Positions 23,228 to 30,746 are shown, numbered from the stretch's first letter. The stretch is DNA of 64,000 nt from Albimonas pacifica (GCF_900113695.1 NZ_FOQH01000008.1:1-64000), one strand, 5' to 3'. The notes: generated by a model not told the origin, from the sequence alone. Made by a program: numbers and translations.

Positions 23228-23425
23228 ATGTGCATCGGCGGAAGCGTGCCCAAGCCCATCGCGGCCCCCATCGTCCCGACCACCACCAGCACGGAGGCGA
23301 GCGTCGGCAGCGCCTACGCCCGCCGCATGCAGCAGATGCGGGCGGGCGCGGCGGCGAACATCCTGACGTCGCCGACCGGGATCCCGGCCGGGCGTCCCAG
23401 CAACCGCCAGATGGGGGGCGCGTGA
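23228..23425 (+). CDS. Small phage protein with MCIGG start
   Basis: The 65-residue product begins MCIGGSVPKPIAAPIVP, a Cys-Gly start followed by a Pro-rich stretch. Proteins of this type are commonly found just before portal genes in alphaproteobacterial podoviruses, but their function is not known. The start is preceded by TTGGAG. Confidence 0.55.
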   Translation: MCIGGSVPKPIAAPIVPTTTSTEASVGSAYARRMQQMRAGAAANILTSPTGIPAGRPSNRQMGGA

Positions 23426-23426
23426 G

Positions 23427-25052
23427 ATGCCCGACGAGAAGGATCCGCGCGCCGTCGCGGCCATCGACGCCTGGTCCTCGCTGAAAGGCGAGCGGGCGCA
23501 CCACGAGCAGGACTGGGAGGAGCTCGCCCGCCTGATCCGCCCGCAGCGGGGCAACTTCACCGCCGCGGCGCCCGAGCTGCCGCGCAACGAAAAGCCCCTG
23601 TCCTCGGCCCCCATCGTGGCGCAGTCGAACTTCGCCTCGGGGCTCTACGGGACCCTCACGAACCCCGCCAATCGCTGGTTCGAGCTCGGCACCACCGACC
23701 AGGCGCTGGCCGACTTCCAGCCCATGCGGGAGTGGCTGGACGTCGCCTCGCGGATCACGCTGGCGAGCTTCGCCCCCAGCGTCTCGCCCTTCTACAGCCA
23801 GGCGTCGCAGCTGTTCGGGGATATCTCCACCTTCGGGAACGCCGCTCAGTATGGCGAGCAGCCCGCGGGCGAGCGCCGGTTCCTCGACGTGACCCTGTCG
23901 CTGGCCGAGGTCGTCGTCTCGATCGACGCCTACGGCCGGGTGGACGAGTGGGTCCGGCGCTTCAAGCTGGGCGCCACGGCCGCGGCGCGGCGCTACGGCC
24001 TCGAGGCCCTTCCCGAGCGGATCCAGACCGCGGCGATGAAGGGCTCCCGCGACAGCTTCGTGTTCTTCCAGCACGTCCACATGAACGACGGGTGGCGCAA
24101 GGGGATGCTCGGGCCCCGCGGCAAGCGCTGGTCCTCGATCCACGTCAGCGAGGAGGCCGCCGCGGTCGTGAGGCATTCGGGCTATGCCGACATGCCGGTG
24201 GATTTCCCGCGGTGGGACGTCGAGACGGGGCAGGGCTACGGCCGCGGCCCGGGCTGGATCGCCCTCGCCGAGGCCCGCAAGCTCGACCTCTTCGAGCGGG
24301 CGAACCTGCGCGCCGCGCAGCGCGCCGCGGATCCGACCCTCCTCGCGCCCGAGCGGGAGGTCATGCCCCTGCGCGGCCGCGTCCGCCCCGGAGAACTGGT
24401 CTACGGCGGCGTCGACGCGGCGGGGCGCAAGATGCTGCAGACCCTCGACACCGTGTCGGGCGTGCCCCTGACGCTCGAGATGAAGGAGCGCGCGGTCGAG
24501 CATATCCGCGACGCCTTCCATTGGAGCCTCATGAACCTCGCTGGCCGCACCGGCATGACGGCGACGGAAGTGATCGAGCGGCAGGAGGAGAAGCTGCGCC
24601 TCATGGCCCCGCACATGGGGCGCGTGCAGGAGGAATACCTGGCCCCCAAGATCGCCCGGCGCTTCCGCCAGCTGATGAGCGCCGGACAGATCCCGCAGCC
24701 GCCGCAGGAGGCCCGGGGCGCGGACCTGACGATCGAATACACCTCGGCCGCCGCCATGGCCGCGCGCTCGGCCGAGGGCGCGGCGACGGTCCGCCTCCTC
24801 ACGGATCTCGCCCCGCTCGCCCAGACCAATCCGCGCGTGTGGGACCGGCTCAGCGAAGACGACATCGTCGAGGTGCTGGCCGAGGCCCGCGGCGCGCCGG
24901 CGCGCCTCCTGCGCTCGCGCGAGGAGGCCGACAAGCTCGGCCAGGCCCGCGCCCAGCAGGAGCAGGGCGCCCAGCTGCTGGCGGCCGCGGAGGCCGGCGG
25001 CGGGATCATGAAGGACCTGGCCGCCGCCGGTGCGCCGGAGGCGGCGGGATGA
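23427..25052 (+). CDS. Portal (head-tail connector) protein, T7 type
   Basis: The 541-residue protein matches the T7 gp8-like head-tail connector family in length and features: an N-terminal helical part (DWEELARLIRPQRGNF), a conserved SNFASGLYGTLTNPANRWF region, FFQHVHMND in the middle, and a 'MTATEVIERQEEKLRLMAPH' segment in the crown/stem region. Twelve copies form the ring through which DNA is packaged and ejected, and on which the short tail is built. It is followed by Bbp19-like, scaffold and capsid genes in the standard order. Confidence 0.92.
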   Translation: MPDEKDPRAVAAIDAWSSLKGERAHHEQDWEELARLIRPQRGNFTAAAPELPRNEKPLSSAPIVAQSNFASGLYGTLTNPANRWFELGTTDQALADFQPMREWLDVASRITLASFAPSVSPFYSQASQLFGDISTFGNAAQYGEQPAGERRFLDVTLSLAEVVVSIDAYGRVDEWVRRFKLGATAAARRYGLEALPERIQTAAMKGSRDSFVFFQHVHMNDGWRKGMLGPRGKRWSSIHVSEEAAAVVRHSGYADMPVDFPRWDVETGQGYGRGPGWIALAEARKLDLFERANLRAAQRAADPTLLAPEREVMPLRGRVRPGELVYGGVDAAGRKMLQTLDTVSGVPLTLEMKERAVEHIRDAFHWSLMNLAGRTGMTATEVIERQEEKLRLMAPHMGRVQEEYLAPKIARRFRQLMSAGQIPQPPQEARGADLTIEYTSAAAMAARSAEGAATVRLLTDLAPLAQTNPRVWDRLSEDDIVEVLAEARGAPARLLRSREEADKLGQARAQQEQGAQLLAAAEAGGGIMKDLAAAGAPEAAG

Positions 25053-25384
25053 CCAGAGACCACCGCTATCGCACGACGGATTTTCCAGTGGCCTGTAACT
25101 GCAGGAGCGCAGGCGAGTGCAGTTGCCACATGTGGGGTGACTTCGACGAAGTCGCCGCCCTCAACGCAATGGTCGACGCCTTCGCCGCTGAAATGAAAGC
25201 GAAGCTTGAAGCTTCGTGGCGAAGAAAGGGAAAGGGCGGATGGGACAGCCCGAATTGGCACCCTGATCAGATCTTGGCGGCCCTCCGCGAACACGTCGAC
25301 AAGGGCGACCCGATCGATGTCGCGAACTTCGCGGCGTTCCTGTGGAACAGGACGCCCGGGCGAGACGGCGGGCCGGGCGAATGA
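25049..25384 (+). CDS. Small phage protein, Cys-rich start
   Basis: The 111-residue protein has a Cys-rich N-terminus (CNCRSAGECSCH), then a helical part ending in ILAALREHVDKGDPIDVANF and AAFLWNR. The end resembles a motif found in phage proteins related to dATP/dGTP diphosphohydrolases, but the protein is too short for me to claim that activity. It overlaps the portal gene by ATGA. Confidence 0.5.
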   Translation: MTRDHRYRTTDFPVACNCRSAGECSCHMWGDFDEVAALNAMVDAFAAEMKAKLEASWRRKGKGGWDSPNWHPDQILAALREHVDKGDPIDVANFAAFLWNRTPGRDGGPGE

Positions 25385-25743
25385 AGATCTTCGACCGCAT
25401 CGCCGTCGCCTTCTCGGCCCTGTTCTTCGAGCCGACGCAGGCCGGACGCCGGATCATCAGGCAGGCCGTCTCCCGGCGCGCCGCGCGCTGGGGGCGGGCT
25501 TGCACGGCGGAGCCGCGCCTGGCGGCCGACGTCCTCGCGCTGGGGGGCGTGCTGGCGCTCGGCCCCCGCGACCAGACCGGGGCGCCCGAGCTGGCGCCCG
25601 AACACCTGGCCTACGAGGCAGGCCGGCGAGAGCTCGCGCTCGAGCTGGTGGCGCTCATGGGCCTGACCCCTTTCGAGCTTCGCGAACAGATGATGGAGGA
25701 GCACCATGCGACCCAGGATGACGATCGTTCCGGTCTGGCTTGA
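25381..25743 (+). CDS. Bbp19-like phage protein
   Basis: The 120-residue protein lies between portal and scaffold, the position of Bbp19 of Bordetella phage BPP-1. It has a similar ending (LAYEAGRRELALELVALMGL), with an acidic C-terminus. The role is unknown. It overlaps the scaffold gene by 38 nt. Confidence 0.5.
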   Translation: MKIFDRIAVAFSALFFEPTQAGRRIIRQAVSRRAARWGRACTAEPRLAADVLALGGVLALGPRDQTGAPELAPEHLAYEAGRRELALELVALMGLTPFELREQMMEEHHATQDDDRSGLA

Positions 25744-26788
25744 CCGGCTGCTGCGGGCCCCGGCGGATGGCGGGCAGGGCGGCGATGGCGGCGGCGGCCA
25801 GGGCGGCGAGGGCGGCCAGGGCGGCGGCGAGGGCGCGGGCCAGGGCGGCGCGGGCGACGGCGGCGCGGCCGGCGCGGGCGGCGAAGGCGGCGCGACGGGC
25901 GGCGGCGATGGAGGCCAGGGCGACGGCGGCGCTGGCGGAGGCAAGGGCGACGGCAAGCCCTGGTGGGAGCGCGACGGCTTCCTGAAGTCCGACGAGGTCG
26001 ACTGGCTTCGGTCGAAGGGTTTCAACCAGGAGCTCACGCCCGAGCTGATGGCGCGTGCCCTGCGCAGCTACCGCGCCGCCGAGACCAAGATGGGGCGGCC
26101 TGCCGACAGCCTCATGGACAAGCCGGGGAAGGACCAGCCGGTCGCGGAATGGATGAAGGCGAACCGCGAGCTGTTCGGCCTGCCGGAGGCGCCCGACGGC
26201 TACGAGATCAAGCGCCCCGACATGCCCGAGGGCGTCACGTGGGACGAGGGTCTCGAGACGAAGTTCCGCGAGATCGGCCACGCCAACGGCATGACGCCTG
26301 CTCAGATGCAGGCGAGCGTCGACATGTTCGCCGAGATGCGGAAGACCGAGTTCGAGACCCTGGCGACGGAGCTGCAGACGGCGGGCGAGGAAATGCGCCA
26401 GCAGCTCGAGCGCGACTGGGGCGACCAGTATTCCGCCAAGGTCAAGCAGGCGCAGCAGGCGGCCCAGGCGATGGGCGAGAAGGCGGGGCTCGACACCGAG
26501 CAGATCCTCTCGATCGGCCAGCTCCTGAAACCCAAGGTCGGCGACGCCGGGATCATGCGGCTGTTCGCGGCGATCGGCGCGGCGATGGGCGACGACGGTT
26601 TCGTCCCCGGCGCCGGCGGCGGCCCGGGGATCGGCATGACGCCCCAGGAGGCGAAGGCCGAGCATGATCGGTTCGTCGGGCTGGACGGCGAGTATGGGAA
26701 GGCCTACCGCGCGGGCGATCAGCCGAAGATGCGCGAGCTGAACGCAAAGCGCCTGCAGTTGCTCAAACTGGCCTCTGGTCAGGGCTGA
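25706..26788 (+). CDS. Scaffolding protein
   Basis: The 360-residue protein is placed between portal and capsid. It has a long Gly/Ala/Asp/Glu-rich N-terminal region (about residues 20-85), then WWERDGFLKSDEVDWLRSKG and a 'FGLPEAPDGYEI' motif typical of podovirus scaffolds, and a helical charged C-terminal half. It would guide capsid assembly and leave before packaging. Its ATG has GGAG 7 nt upstream inside the preceding gene. The Gly-rich region is strongly biased, but the frame is kept. Confidence 0.8.
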   Translation: MRPRMTIVPVWLDRLLRAPADGGQGGDGGGGQGGEGGQGGGEGAGQGGAGDGGAAGAGGEGGATGGGDGGQGDGGAGGGKGDGKPWWERDGFLKSDEVDWLRSKGFNQELTPELMARALRSYRAAETKMGRPADSLMDKPGKDQPVAEWMKANRELFGLPEAPDGYEIKRPDMPEGVTWDEGLETKFREIGHANGMTPAQMQASVDMFAEMRKTEFETLATELQTAGEEMRQQLERDWGDQYSAKVKQAQQAAQAMGEKAGLDTEQILSIGQLLKPKVGDAGIMRLFAAIGAAMGDDGFVPGAGGGPGIGMTPQEAKAEHDRFVGLDGEYGKAYRAGDQPKMRELNAKRLQLLKLASGQG

Positions 26789-26973
26789 GGATCGCCGGAG
26801 GTGGCGAGCGCATCGCATTGTTCGGCGATGCGGGCGCGCGCCTCCTCCGTCGCGATCAGGCACGGGAAAGACCAGAACGTCACGTCCGGTTCGGGCGCCG
26901 GCGTCGGACGCTCGGGCGCGGCGCAGCCCGCGACCATGAGCAGGGCACTGCAAACAATGGGAGAATATCGCAT
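26779..26973 (-). CDS. Small lipoprotein on the opposite strand (moron or Rz1-like)
   Basis: The 64-residue product starts with a lipoprotein signal peptide (MRYSPIVCSALLMVAGCAAP, lipobox VAGC, Cys17) and continues with a short Pro-rich stretch. It runs against the late genes, overlapping the scaffold end by 10 nt. Such genes are often morons expressed in the lysogen, for example to block superinfection. An Rz1-like outer spanin is possible, since Rz1 proteins are short Pro-rich lipoproteins, but the true lysis genes are far away and no partner gene is adjacent. Confidence 0.6.
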   Translation of the reverse strand: MRYSPIVCSALLMVAGCAAPERPTPAPEPDVTFWSFPCLIATEEARARIAEQCDALATSGDPQP

Positions 26974-26986
26974 CTCAACTCGCCTG

Positions 26987-27015
26987 TTGAATGACCGGGC
27001 AGCTTATTTTACATT
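26987..27015 (+). promoter_or_regulatory. Promoter for C4-like RNA 2 and antirepressor 2
   Basis: TTGAAT and TACATT are separated by 17 nt and predict a start near 27022, the first base of homology with the other leader. The promoter allows the antirepressor and C4-like RNA to be expressed inside the late gene block without late transcription. Confidence 0.65.
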
Positions 27016-27020
27016 CGGGG

Positions 27021-27225
27021 TGCGCGCCGAAAAAGGGTGCGCCGGGATTGACAGCCCGTTCGTTCACAGGCGCTCGTAAGCCGCGCCCTAGGGTGCGGCT
27101 TTTATGGTCGGGCGCAATGGGAGGCCTTCGGGCCTGCCGGTCCCTGTGAGCCGGTCTGTCAACCCGTTGTTGCCCGGCCACCCCGAGTTGACAGTCGGGC
27201 CCCGGGTTCATCACAGGAGCCCGAC
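27021..27225 (+). promoter_or_regulatory. Antirepressor leader with C4-type decoy and target segments (copy 2)
   Basis: The order of segments is TTGACAG (27048-27054), TCACAGG (27064-27070), a terminator-like hairpin (27078-27101, followed by TTTTA), the 76-nt C4-like RNA with CCTGTGA (27143-27149) and CTGTCAA (27156-27162), then TTGACAG (27188-27194) and TCACAGG (27211-27217), where the last overlaps the AGGAG ribosome-binding site. The middle pair can bind the first or the last pair. In the other copy the TTGACAG class is TTGGCGA at all three positions. Confidence 0.8.
27105..27180 (+). ncRNA. c4: C4-like antisense RNA (copy 2)
   Basis: A 9-bp closing stem (27105-27113 with 27172-27180) encloses a UUCG hairpin (27122-27135) and a CCGG/CCGG hairpin with CCTGTGA in its loop, then single-stranded CTGTCAA. 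The total is 76 nt, close to the size of the P1/P7 C4 RNA. Both exposed segments are exact complements of the antirepressor ribosome-binding region downstream. The closing stem and UUCG hairpin are identical in the first copy. Confidence 0.8.
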
Positions 27226-27909
27226 ATGCTGGACCTTCTCAGCTTCGAAGATACCGAGATCGAGGTCATCCGCCGGGACGGCGAGATGTGGTTGTCCGCC
27301 CGCGATCTGGCCGATGCGCTCGGCTACGCCGACATGAGCTCGGTGCTGCGGCTCTACCAGCGGAACGAAGACGAGTTCACCTCGGACATGACCGCAATCA
27401 TCAAGCTCGGCAAAGGCACGGTCAATCTGACCGCACCTTCGAACGCACAGGAGACCCGCGTTTTCTCCCTCCGCGGCGCTCACCTGGTTGCGATGCTGGC
27501 GAAGACCGAGCGGGCCAAGGCGTTCCGCCGCTGGGTGCTCGACCTGATCGAGCAGGAGGGGGACCGCCGGCCGCCGGCGGCGGGCCTGCCGGTCCCCGCG
27601 CTCGACCCGTTCGCCCCCTTCCTCCCGGCCGACCGCGCCCACCTGAACCGCATCGCCCACTGGCGCGGGATCCGCGACCAGGCGCAGGCCCGCCTGGCCG
27701 AGCTGGGCGAGCCACCCCTCGCCGGCGGTTTCGCCGGCCCGATGCCGCGGGTGGGCGGCCTCTCGGCCGAGGACCTCGCCGACCTGATCGCCGAGGCCCG
27801 GGCCATCCGGGACCGCCGGCGCGCCGACGTGCGCATGGACGGCAACCCCTTCGCCATCGACCTCTACGTGATCCTCGAAGAGGCGTTGCGGAACTTCGCG
27901 GCACGCTGA
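27226..27909 (+). CDS. BRO-N domain antirepressor (copy 2)
   Basis: The 227-residue protein is a close paralogue of the one at 6812-7507. The BRO-N domain (MLDLLSFEDTEIEVIRRDG...) and the C-terminal half are nearly the same; residues about 54-76 differ strongly. It is expected to bind and inactivate the repressor. Its position between scaffold and capsid, with its own promoter and leader, makes it a cassette inserted into the late operon. AGGAG lies 6 nt before the ATG. The divergent segment may decide which repressor each copy recognises. Confidence 0.85.
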   Translation: MLDLLSFEDTEIEVIRRDGEMWLSARDLADALGYADMSSVLRLYQRNEDEFTSDMTAIIKLGKGTVNLTAPSNAQETRVFSLRGAHLVAMLAKTERAKAFRRWVLDLIEQEGDRRPPAAGLPVPALDPFAPFLPADRAHLNRIAHWRGIRDQAQARLAELGEPPLAGGFAGPMPRVGGLSAEDLADLIAEARAIRDRRRADVRMDGNPFAIDLYVILEEALRNFAAR

Positions 27910-27918
27910 ACGCGAAAA

Positions 27919-27932
27919 CCCCTTGACAGGGG
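27919..27932 (+). promoter_or_regulatory. Hairpin displaying a further TTGACA motif
   Basis: CCCC-TTGACA-GGGG directly follows the antirepressor stop codon and repeats the variable segment found three times in its leader (TTGACAG at 27923-27929). It could titrate C4-like RNA 2, or be a weak -35 element; no good -10 follows at the right distance. The rest of the 27910-28127 gap shows no gene. Confidence 0.4.
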
Positions 27933-28127
27933 ATTCGGCGTCTCGGCATTTTCCTCCTCGCCGGCGGCCTTCGGGCCCCCGGCAGTCCGGGCAACCGCAA
28001 CCCCAGCGGTCCGGCTGACCGCGGGAACAGACCGCCGCCCCACGCCTGCGCATGGCGAGGAAGGGTCCGGCGTTCCGGGCAACCCTACCGGCAACCTCCT
28101 GTCATTGGTCGCCTGTAGGGAAATCCC

Positions 28128-29045
28128 ATGCCGTTCGACCAGCTGGTGGAAGCCCACCACCGCACCACCTTCAAGGCCACGTTCGAGCTCGCGCTGCAGC
28201 AGAACGGGTCGAAGCTCCGCCCGCACGTCGGCGAGACGGCGTGCTCCGGCGAGGGCGCCACGGCCGCCGACATCATCGGGAAGGTCGACTACCAGCGCGG
28301 TTCCGGCCGCCGCCGTTCCAACATCGAGAACGTCCCCGGCCGGACCCGCCGCTGGCACGTCTTCCCGGACCCGCTCGAGACCGGCCAGTATCTCGACAGC
28401 GTCGACAAGTTCCGCATGATCGAGGATCCGACCTCCAAGCTGATGATGGCCCATACGGCCGCGATCGGCCGCGGGATCGACGACATCATCCTCGGCATCA
28501 ACCCGGACGGGACGCTCTACCAGGGCGGCATCCTCGGGCCGATCTCCGAGGGCAAGCAGCCGGGCTCGGGGACCAAGGCGCTGCCGTCCGCCCAGGTCAC
28601 GGTCCACGGCGGGACCGGCCTGACCATCGAGAAGCTGCGCAAGGCGCGCAAGCGGCTCGGCCTCGACGAGAACGACCTGGACCGGGTGACGCCGATCATG
28701 GCGATCACCATGAACCAGGACGACGACCTGCTGGGCATCGTCGAGAGCGCTTCGGCGAACCTCAACATGCTCGAGCAGCCGCATATCGTCGACGGCAAGG
28801 TCACGCGGCTGATGGGCTTCCAGTTCGTCCGCATCAACCGCCTGCCCAAGCTGCAGACCAACGTCAGGTCCTGCCCGGTCTGGATCAAGGACATGGTCGA
28901 GCTGGGCGTCTGGCAGGACGTGAAGCCGGACATGTGGAACGACACCCACGCCCGCAACACCCCCTACATGCACGCCGACGCCTGGATGGACTGCGTCCGC
29001 ATCCAGGACGAGGGCGTGCACGTCGCGGAGTGCACCGAGAGCTGA
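28128..29045 (+). CDS. Major capsid protein
   Basis: The 305-residue protein follows the scaffold gene (after the antirepressor cassette) and has the features of the BPP-1-like podovirus capsid family: MPFDQLVEAHHRTTFKATF, a GRTRRWHVFPDPLETGQYLD stretch, KLMMAHTAAIGRGIDDIILG, and a C-terminal part with 'RNTPYMHADAWMDCVRIQD'. These suit an HK97-fold capsid. The gene has GTAGGGA before its ATG. Hundreds of copies would form the head. Confidence 0.85.
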   Translation: MPFDQLVEAHHRTTFKATFELALQQNGSKLRPHVGETACSGEGATAADIIGKVDYQRGSGRRRSNIENVPGRTRRWHVFPDPLETGQYLDSVDKFRMIEDPTSKLMMAHTAAIGRGIDDIILGINPDGTLYQGGILGPISEGKQPGSGTKALPSAQVTVHGGTGLTIEKLRKARKRLGLDENDLDRVTPIMAITMNQDDDLLGIVESASANLNMLEQPHIVDGKVTRLMGFQFVRINRLPKLQTNVRSCPVWIKDMVELGVWQDVKPDMWNDTHARNTPYMHADAWMDCVRIQDEGVHVAECTES

Positions 29046-29112
29046 CCGGCCGGGCCGGGCGGCTTCGCCTGGCCCGTCGCCTTCCCTCTCTCCTTCCGAA
29101 AGGGCCTGAGCC

Positions 29113-29571
29113 ATGGCCGTCGTCAACGGCATCTCGAACCTCTTCCGCTCCCCGATCGCGCTGGGCGCCGTGCCCGACGCGGTGCAGGTCAAGGGCGTGC
29201 GCCGCTGCGCCGTGGGGACCGTCGCGAACGCGAGCACCGACAGCAGCGGGTCCACCTACAAGCTGTGCTCGATCCCCTCCCACGCGATCATGCATCCGGA
29301 CACGCTGCTGGACGTCGAGAACTGGGGCTTCGCCCAGGTGGTGATCGGCTCGAAGGAGGCCCCGGACGCGCTGCTGGACGTGGCGAAGTCCGCCGCCACC
29401 ACCCAGGCGCCGTTCGCCTGGGGCGACGCCAACCACGGCAAGCGCCTGTGGGAGGTGCTGGCGCTCGCCGCGGACCCGGGCGGGCTGATCGACATCTACG
29501 CCACGGCCGAGGCGAACGCGACTGGCGCGGGGTCGATGCCCTTCGCCTTCGAGTGGATCGACAACCAGTGA
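29113..29571 (+). CDS. Virion protein downstream of capsid (Bbp16-like)
   Basis: The 152-residue protein is rich in beta-strand-like sequence and lies directly after the capsid gene, where BPP-1-like phages encode Bbp16, a likely capsid decoration or cement protein. Similarity to that protein is suggested by position and by its general pattern only. A hairpin separates it from the capsid gene, and its stop codon begins the duplicated hairpin repeat at 29569-29604. Confidence 0.6.
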   Translation: MAVVNGISNLFRSPIALGAVPDAVQVKGVRRCAVGTVANASTDSSGSTYKLCSIPSHAIMHPDTLLDVENWGFAQVVIGSKEAPDALLDVAKSAATTQAPFAWGDANHGKRLWEVLALAADPGGLIDIYATAEANATGAGSMPFAFEWIDNQ

Positions 29572-29604
29572 TCCCGCCGGCCGGGGCGCGGTGACGCCCC
29601 GGCC
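29569..29604 (+). repeat. Hairpin repeat, left copy flanking the Tad2-like gene
   Basis: This 36-nt sequence begins with the TGA stop codon of the preceding gene and forms a hairpin with arms GGCCGGGGCG and CGCCCCGGCC. It is repeated with two substitutions at 30100-30135. Confidence 0.85.
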
Positions 29605-29631
29605 GATCTTCCCTCGAGCTCGGATGCGACC

Positions 29632-30102
29632 ATGACGAAGCACTACTACGGCACAAAGCGCGTCACCGCCTGGCCGGAGGCCCGCGACGGCCGCGACGGC
29701 TATGCCGTTCGCTACGAAGACGGCTACACGAGCTGGTCCCCGGCGGACGCCTTCGAAGCCGCCTACAAGCCGAACGGGTCGCTGGATTTCGCCGGCGCCA
29801 TCACCGCCCTCAAGGAGGGGCGGAAGGTCGCCCGCTCCGGCTGGAACGGGAAGGGCATGTGGATCGCGCTGACGCCCGGCTCCACCTTCGATGCCAGCTT
29901 CGCGAAACCCGGTCATGCCTCGAAGCATCGGGCCGACGAGCTTCGCCATGAGCCGTGCGGTCGCGACGACGTTCCGATGATCGTGCTCGCCCCGCATATC
30001 GACATGCGCGCGGCGGACGGGACGATGGTCGTGGGCTGGCTCGCGTCCCAGACCGACATGCTGGCCGAGGACTGGTTCGTCCTCGGGGTCCCGGTCCTCT
30101 GA
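29632..30102 (+). CDS. DUF2829 protein, Tad2-like anti-Thoeris
   Basis: The 156-residue protein ends with a DUF2829 domain (about residues 51-156): LDFAGAITALKEGRKVARSG, WNGKGMWIALTPG, PHIDMRAADGTMVVGWLASQ and TDMLAEDWFVL. Characterised members are Tad2 proteins, which form a tetramer that captures the signal molecule of the Thoeris defence system and thus blocks it. The N-terminal 50 residues (TAWPEARDG...YTSWSPADAFEAAYK) are an added segment that often accompanies this domain in phages. It sits between two head genes and is framed by duplicated hairpin repeats, so it looks like an inserted cassette. Some DUF2829 proteins have no proven activity. Confidence 0.85.
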   Translation: MTKHYYGTKRVTAWPEARDGRDGYAVRYEDGYTSWSPADAFEAAYKPNGSLDFAGAITALKEGRKVARSGWNGKGMWIALTPGSTFDASFAKPGHASKHRADELRHEPCGRDDVPMIVLAPHIDMRAADGTMVVGWLASQTDMLAEDWFVLGVPVL

Positions 30103-30135
30103 TCCCGCCGGCCGGGGTGCGCTGACGCCCCGGCC
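30100..30135 (+). repeat. Hairpin repeat, right copy flanking the Tad2-like gene
   Basis: This is the second copy of the repeat at 29569-29604; it again starts with the TGA stop codon of the preceding gene. The arms are GGCCGGGGTG and CGCCCCGGCC, keeping the hairpin through one G-U pair. Confidence 0.85.
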
Positions 30136-30164
30136 CCTCCCGCCTTCAAGGCTTCCGAGGCGCC

Positions 30165-30746
30165 ATGTCGATCGCCGCCAGCCGCATCGCCCAGCAGGCG
30201 TTTCGCTACTGCGAAATGTCCGCCCTGTCGTCCTTCGGCGACGACAGCCCCGAGGCCCGCGCCGCGGCGGAGCAGTATCCGCTCGTCCGCGACGCCGGCC
30301 TCCGGCGCGCGGACTGGTCCTTCGCGTCGGAGCTCCTCGAGCTCAGCGAGGCGACCGGCATGATCGCCGACGATGATCTCCCCTACGCCTACCAGCTGCC
30401 GCCCCGCGTCCTCGCCGTGCGCGAGGTCCTGCCCGAGCTGACCGCCTGGCGCATCGACGGGCGCCTGATGCGGACCGACGAGCCGACCCTGCAGCGGTTC
30501 CGGGCCACGGTGCAGATCACGAACGAGAACCTCCTGCCGGCCGAGTTCGCCGACTATCTGGCCTATCTCCTGGCCTCGCGTCTGAGCCCGGTGTTCGCGA
30601 GCTCGGCCAACCGCGCCACGTCCCTCGAGCAGCGGGCCGAAGCCGCCTTCGTCCTGGCCCTGCGCGCCGACCGCGGCCAGGCGTCGGCCCAGCGATGGGA
30701 CGGCCTGACCGGCGAGGGCGACTGGGCCGGGCTGGTGGTGCGATGA
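30165..30746 (+). CDS. Tail tubular protein A-like (T7 gp11 type)
   Basis: The 193-residue protein matches the adaptor family that joins the portal to the tail nozzle in T7-like phages: IAQQAFRYCEMSALSSFGDD, EQYPLVRDAGLRRADWSFAS and, near the end, LLPAEFADYLAYLLASRL. It overlaps the nozzle gene that follows by ATGA, the usual gene order. It would form a twelve-fold ring. Confidence 0.85.
   Translation: MSIAASRIAQQAFRYCEMSALSSFGDDSPEARAAAEQYPLVRDAGLRRADWSFASELLELSEATGMIADDDLPYAYQLPPRVLAVREVLPELTAWRIDGRLMRTDEPTLQRFRATVQITNENLLPAEFADYLAYLLASRLSPVFASSANRATSLEQRAEAAFVLALRADRGQASAQRWDGLTGEGDWAGLVVR

Noticed and set aside
25760-25975. Frameshift or artefact in the Gly-rich part of the scaffold gene
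   Set aside because: The frame is open and continues into a normal scaffold C-terminal part; composition is biased, but such regions are common in phage scaffolds.
26779-26973. Rz1 outer spanin as a firm call for the small lipoprotein
   Set aside because: It is Pro-rich and short, but there is no overlapping inner spanin gene and the endolysin lies 18 kb away, so only a tentative mention was kept.
27104-27337. Small open frame in the C4-type leader beginning MVGRNGRPSGLPVPVSR, with a similar one in copy 1
   Set aside because: Both frames are kept because the RNA under them is conserved, and they run out of frame into the antirepressor gene. Similar frames over C4-like RNAs are often annotated as Ash-family proteins; there is no ribosome-binding site here.
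27923-27951. TTGACA at 27923 as a promoter for the capsid gene
   Set aside because: No acceptable -10 element is found 16-18 nt downstream (GCATTT or neighbours). The motif is better explained as another copy of the C4 target segment.
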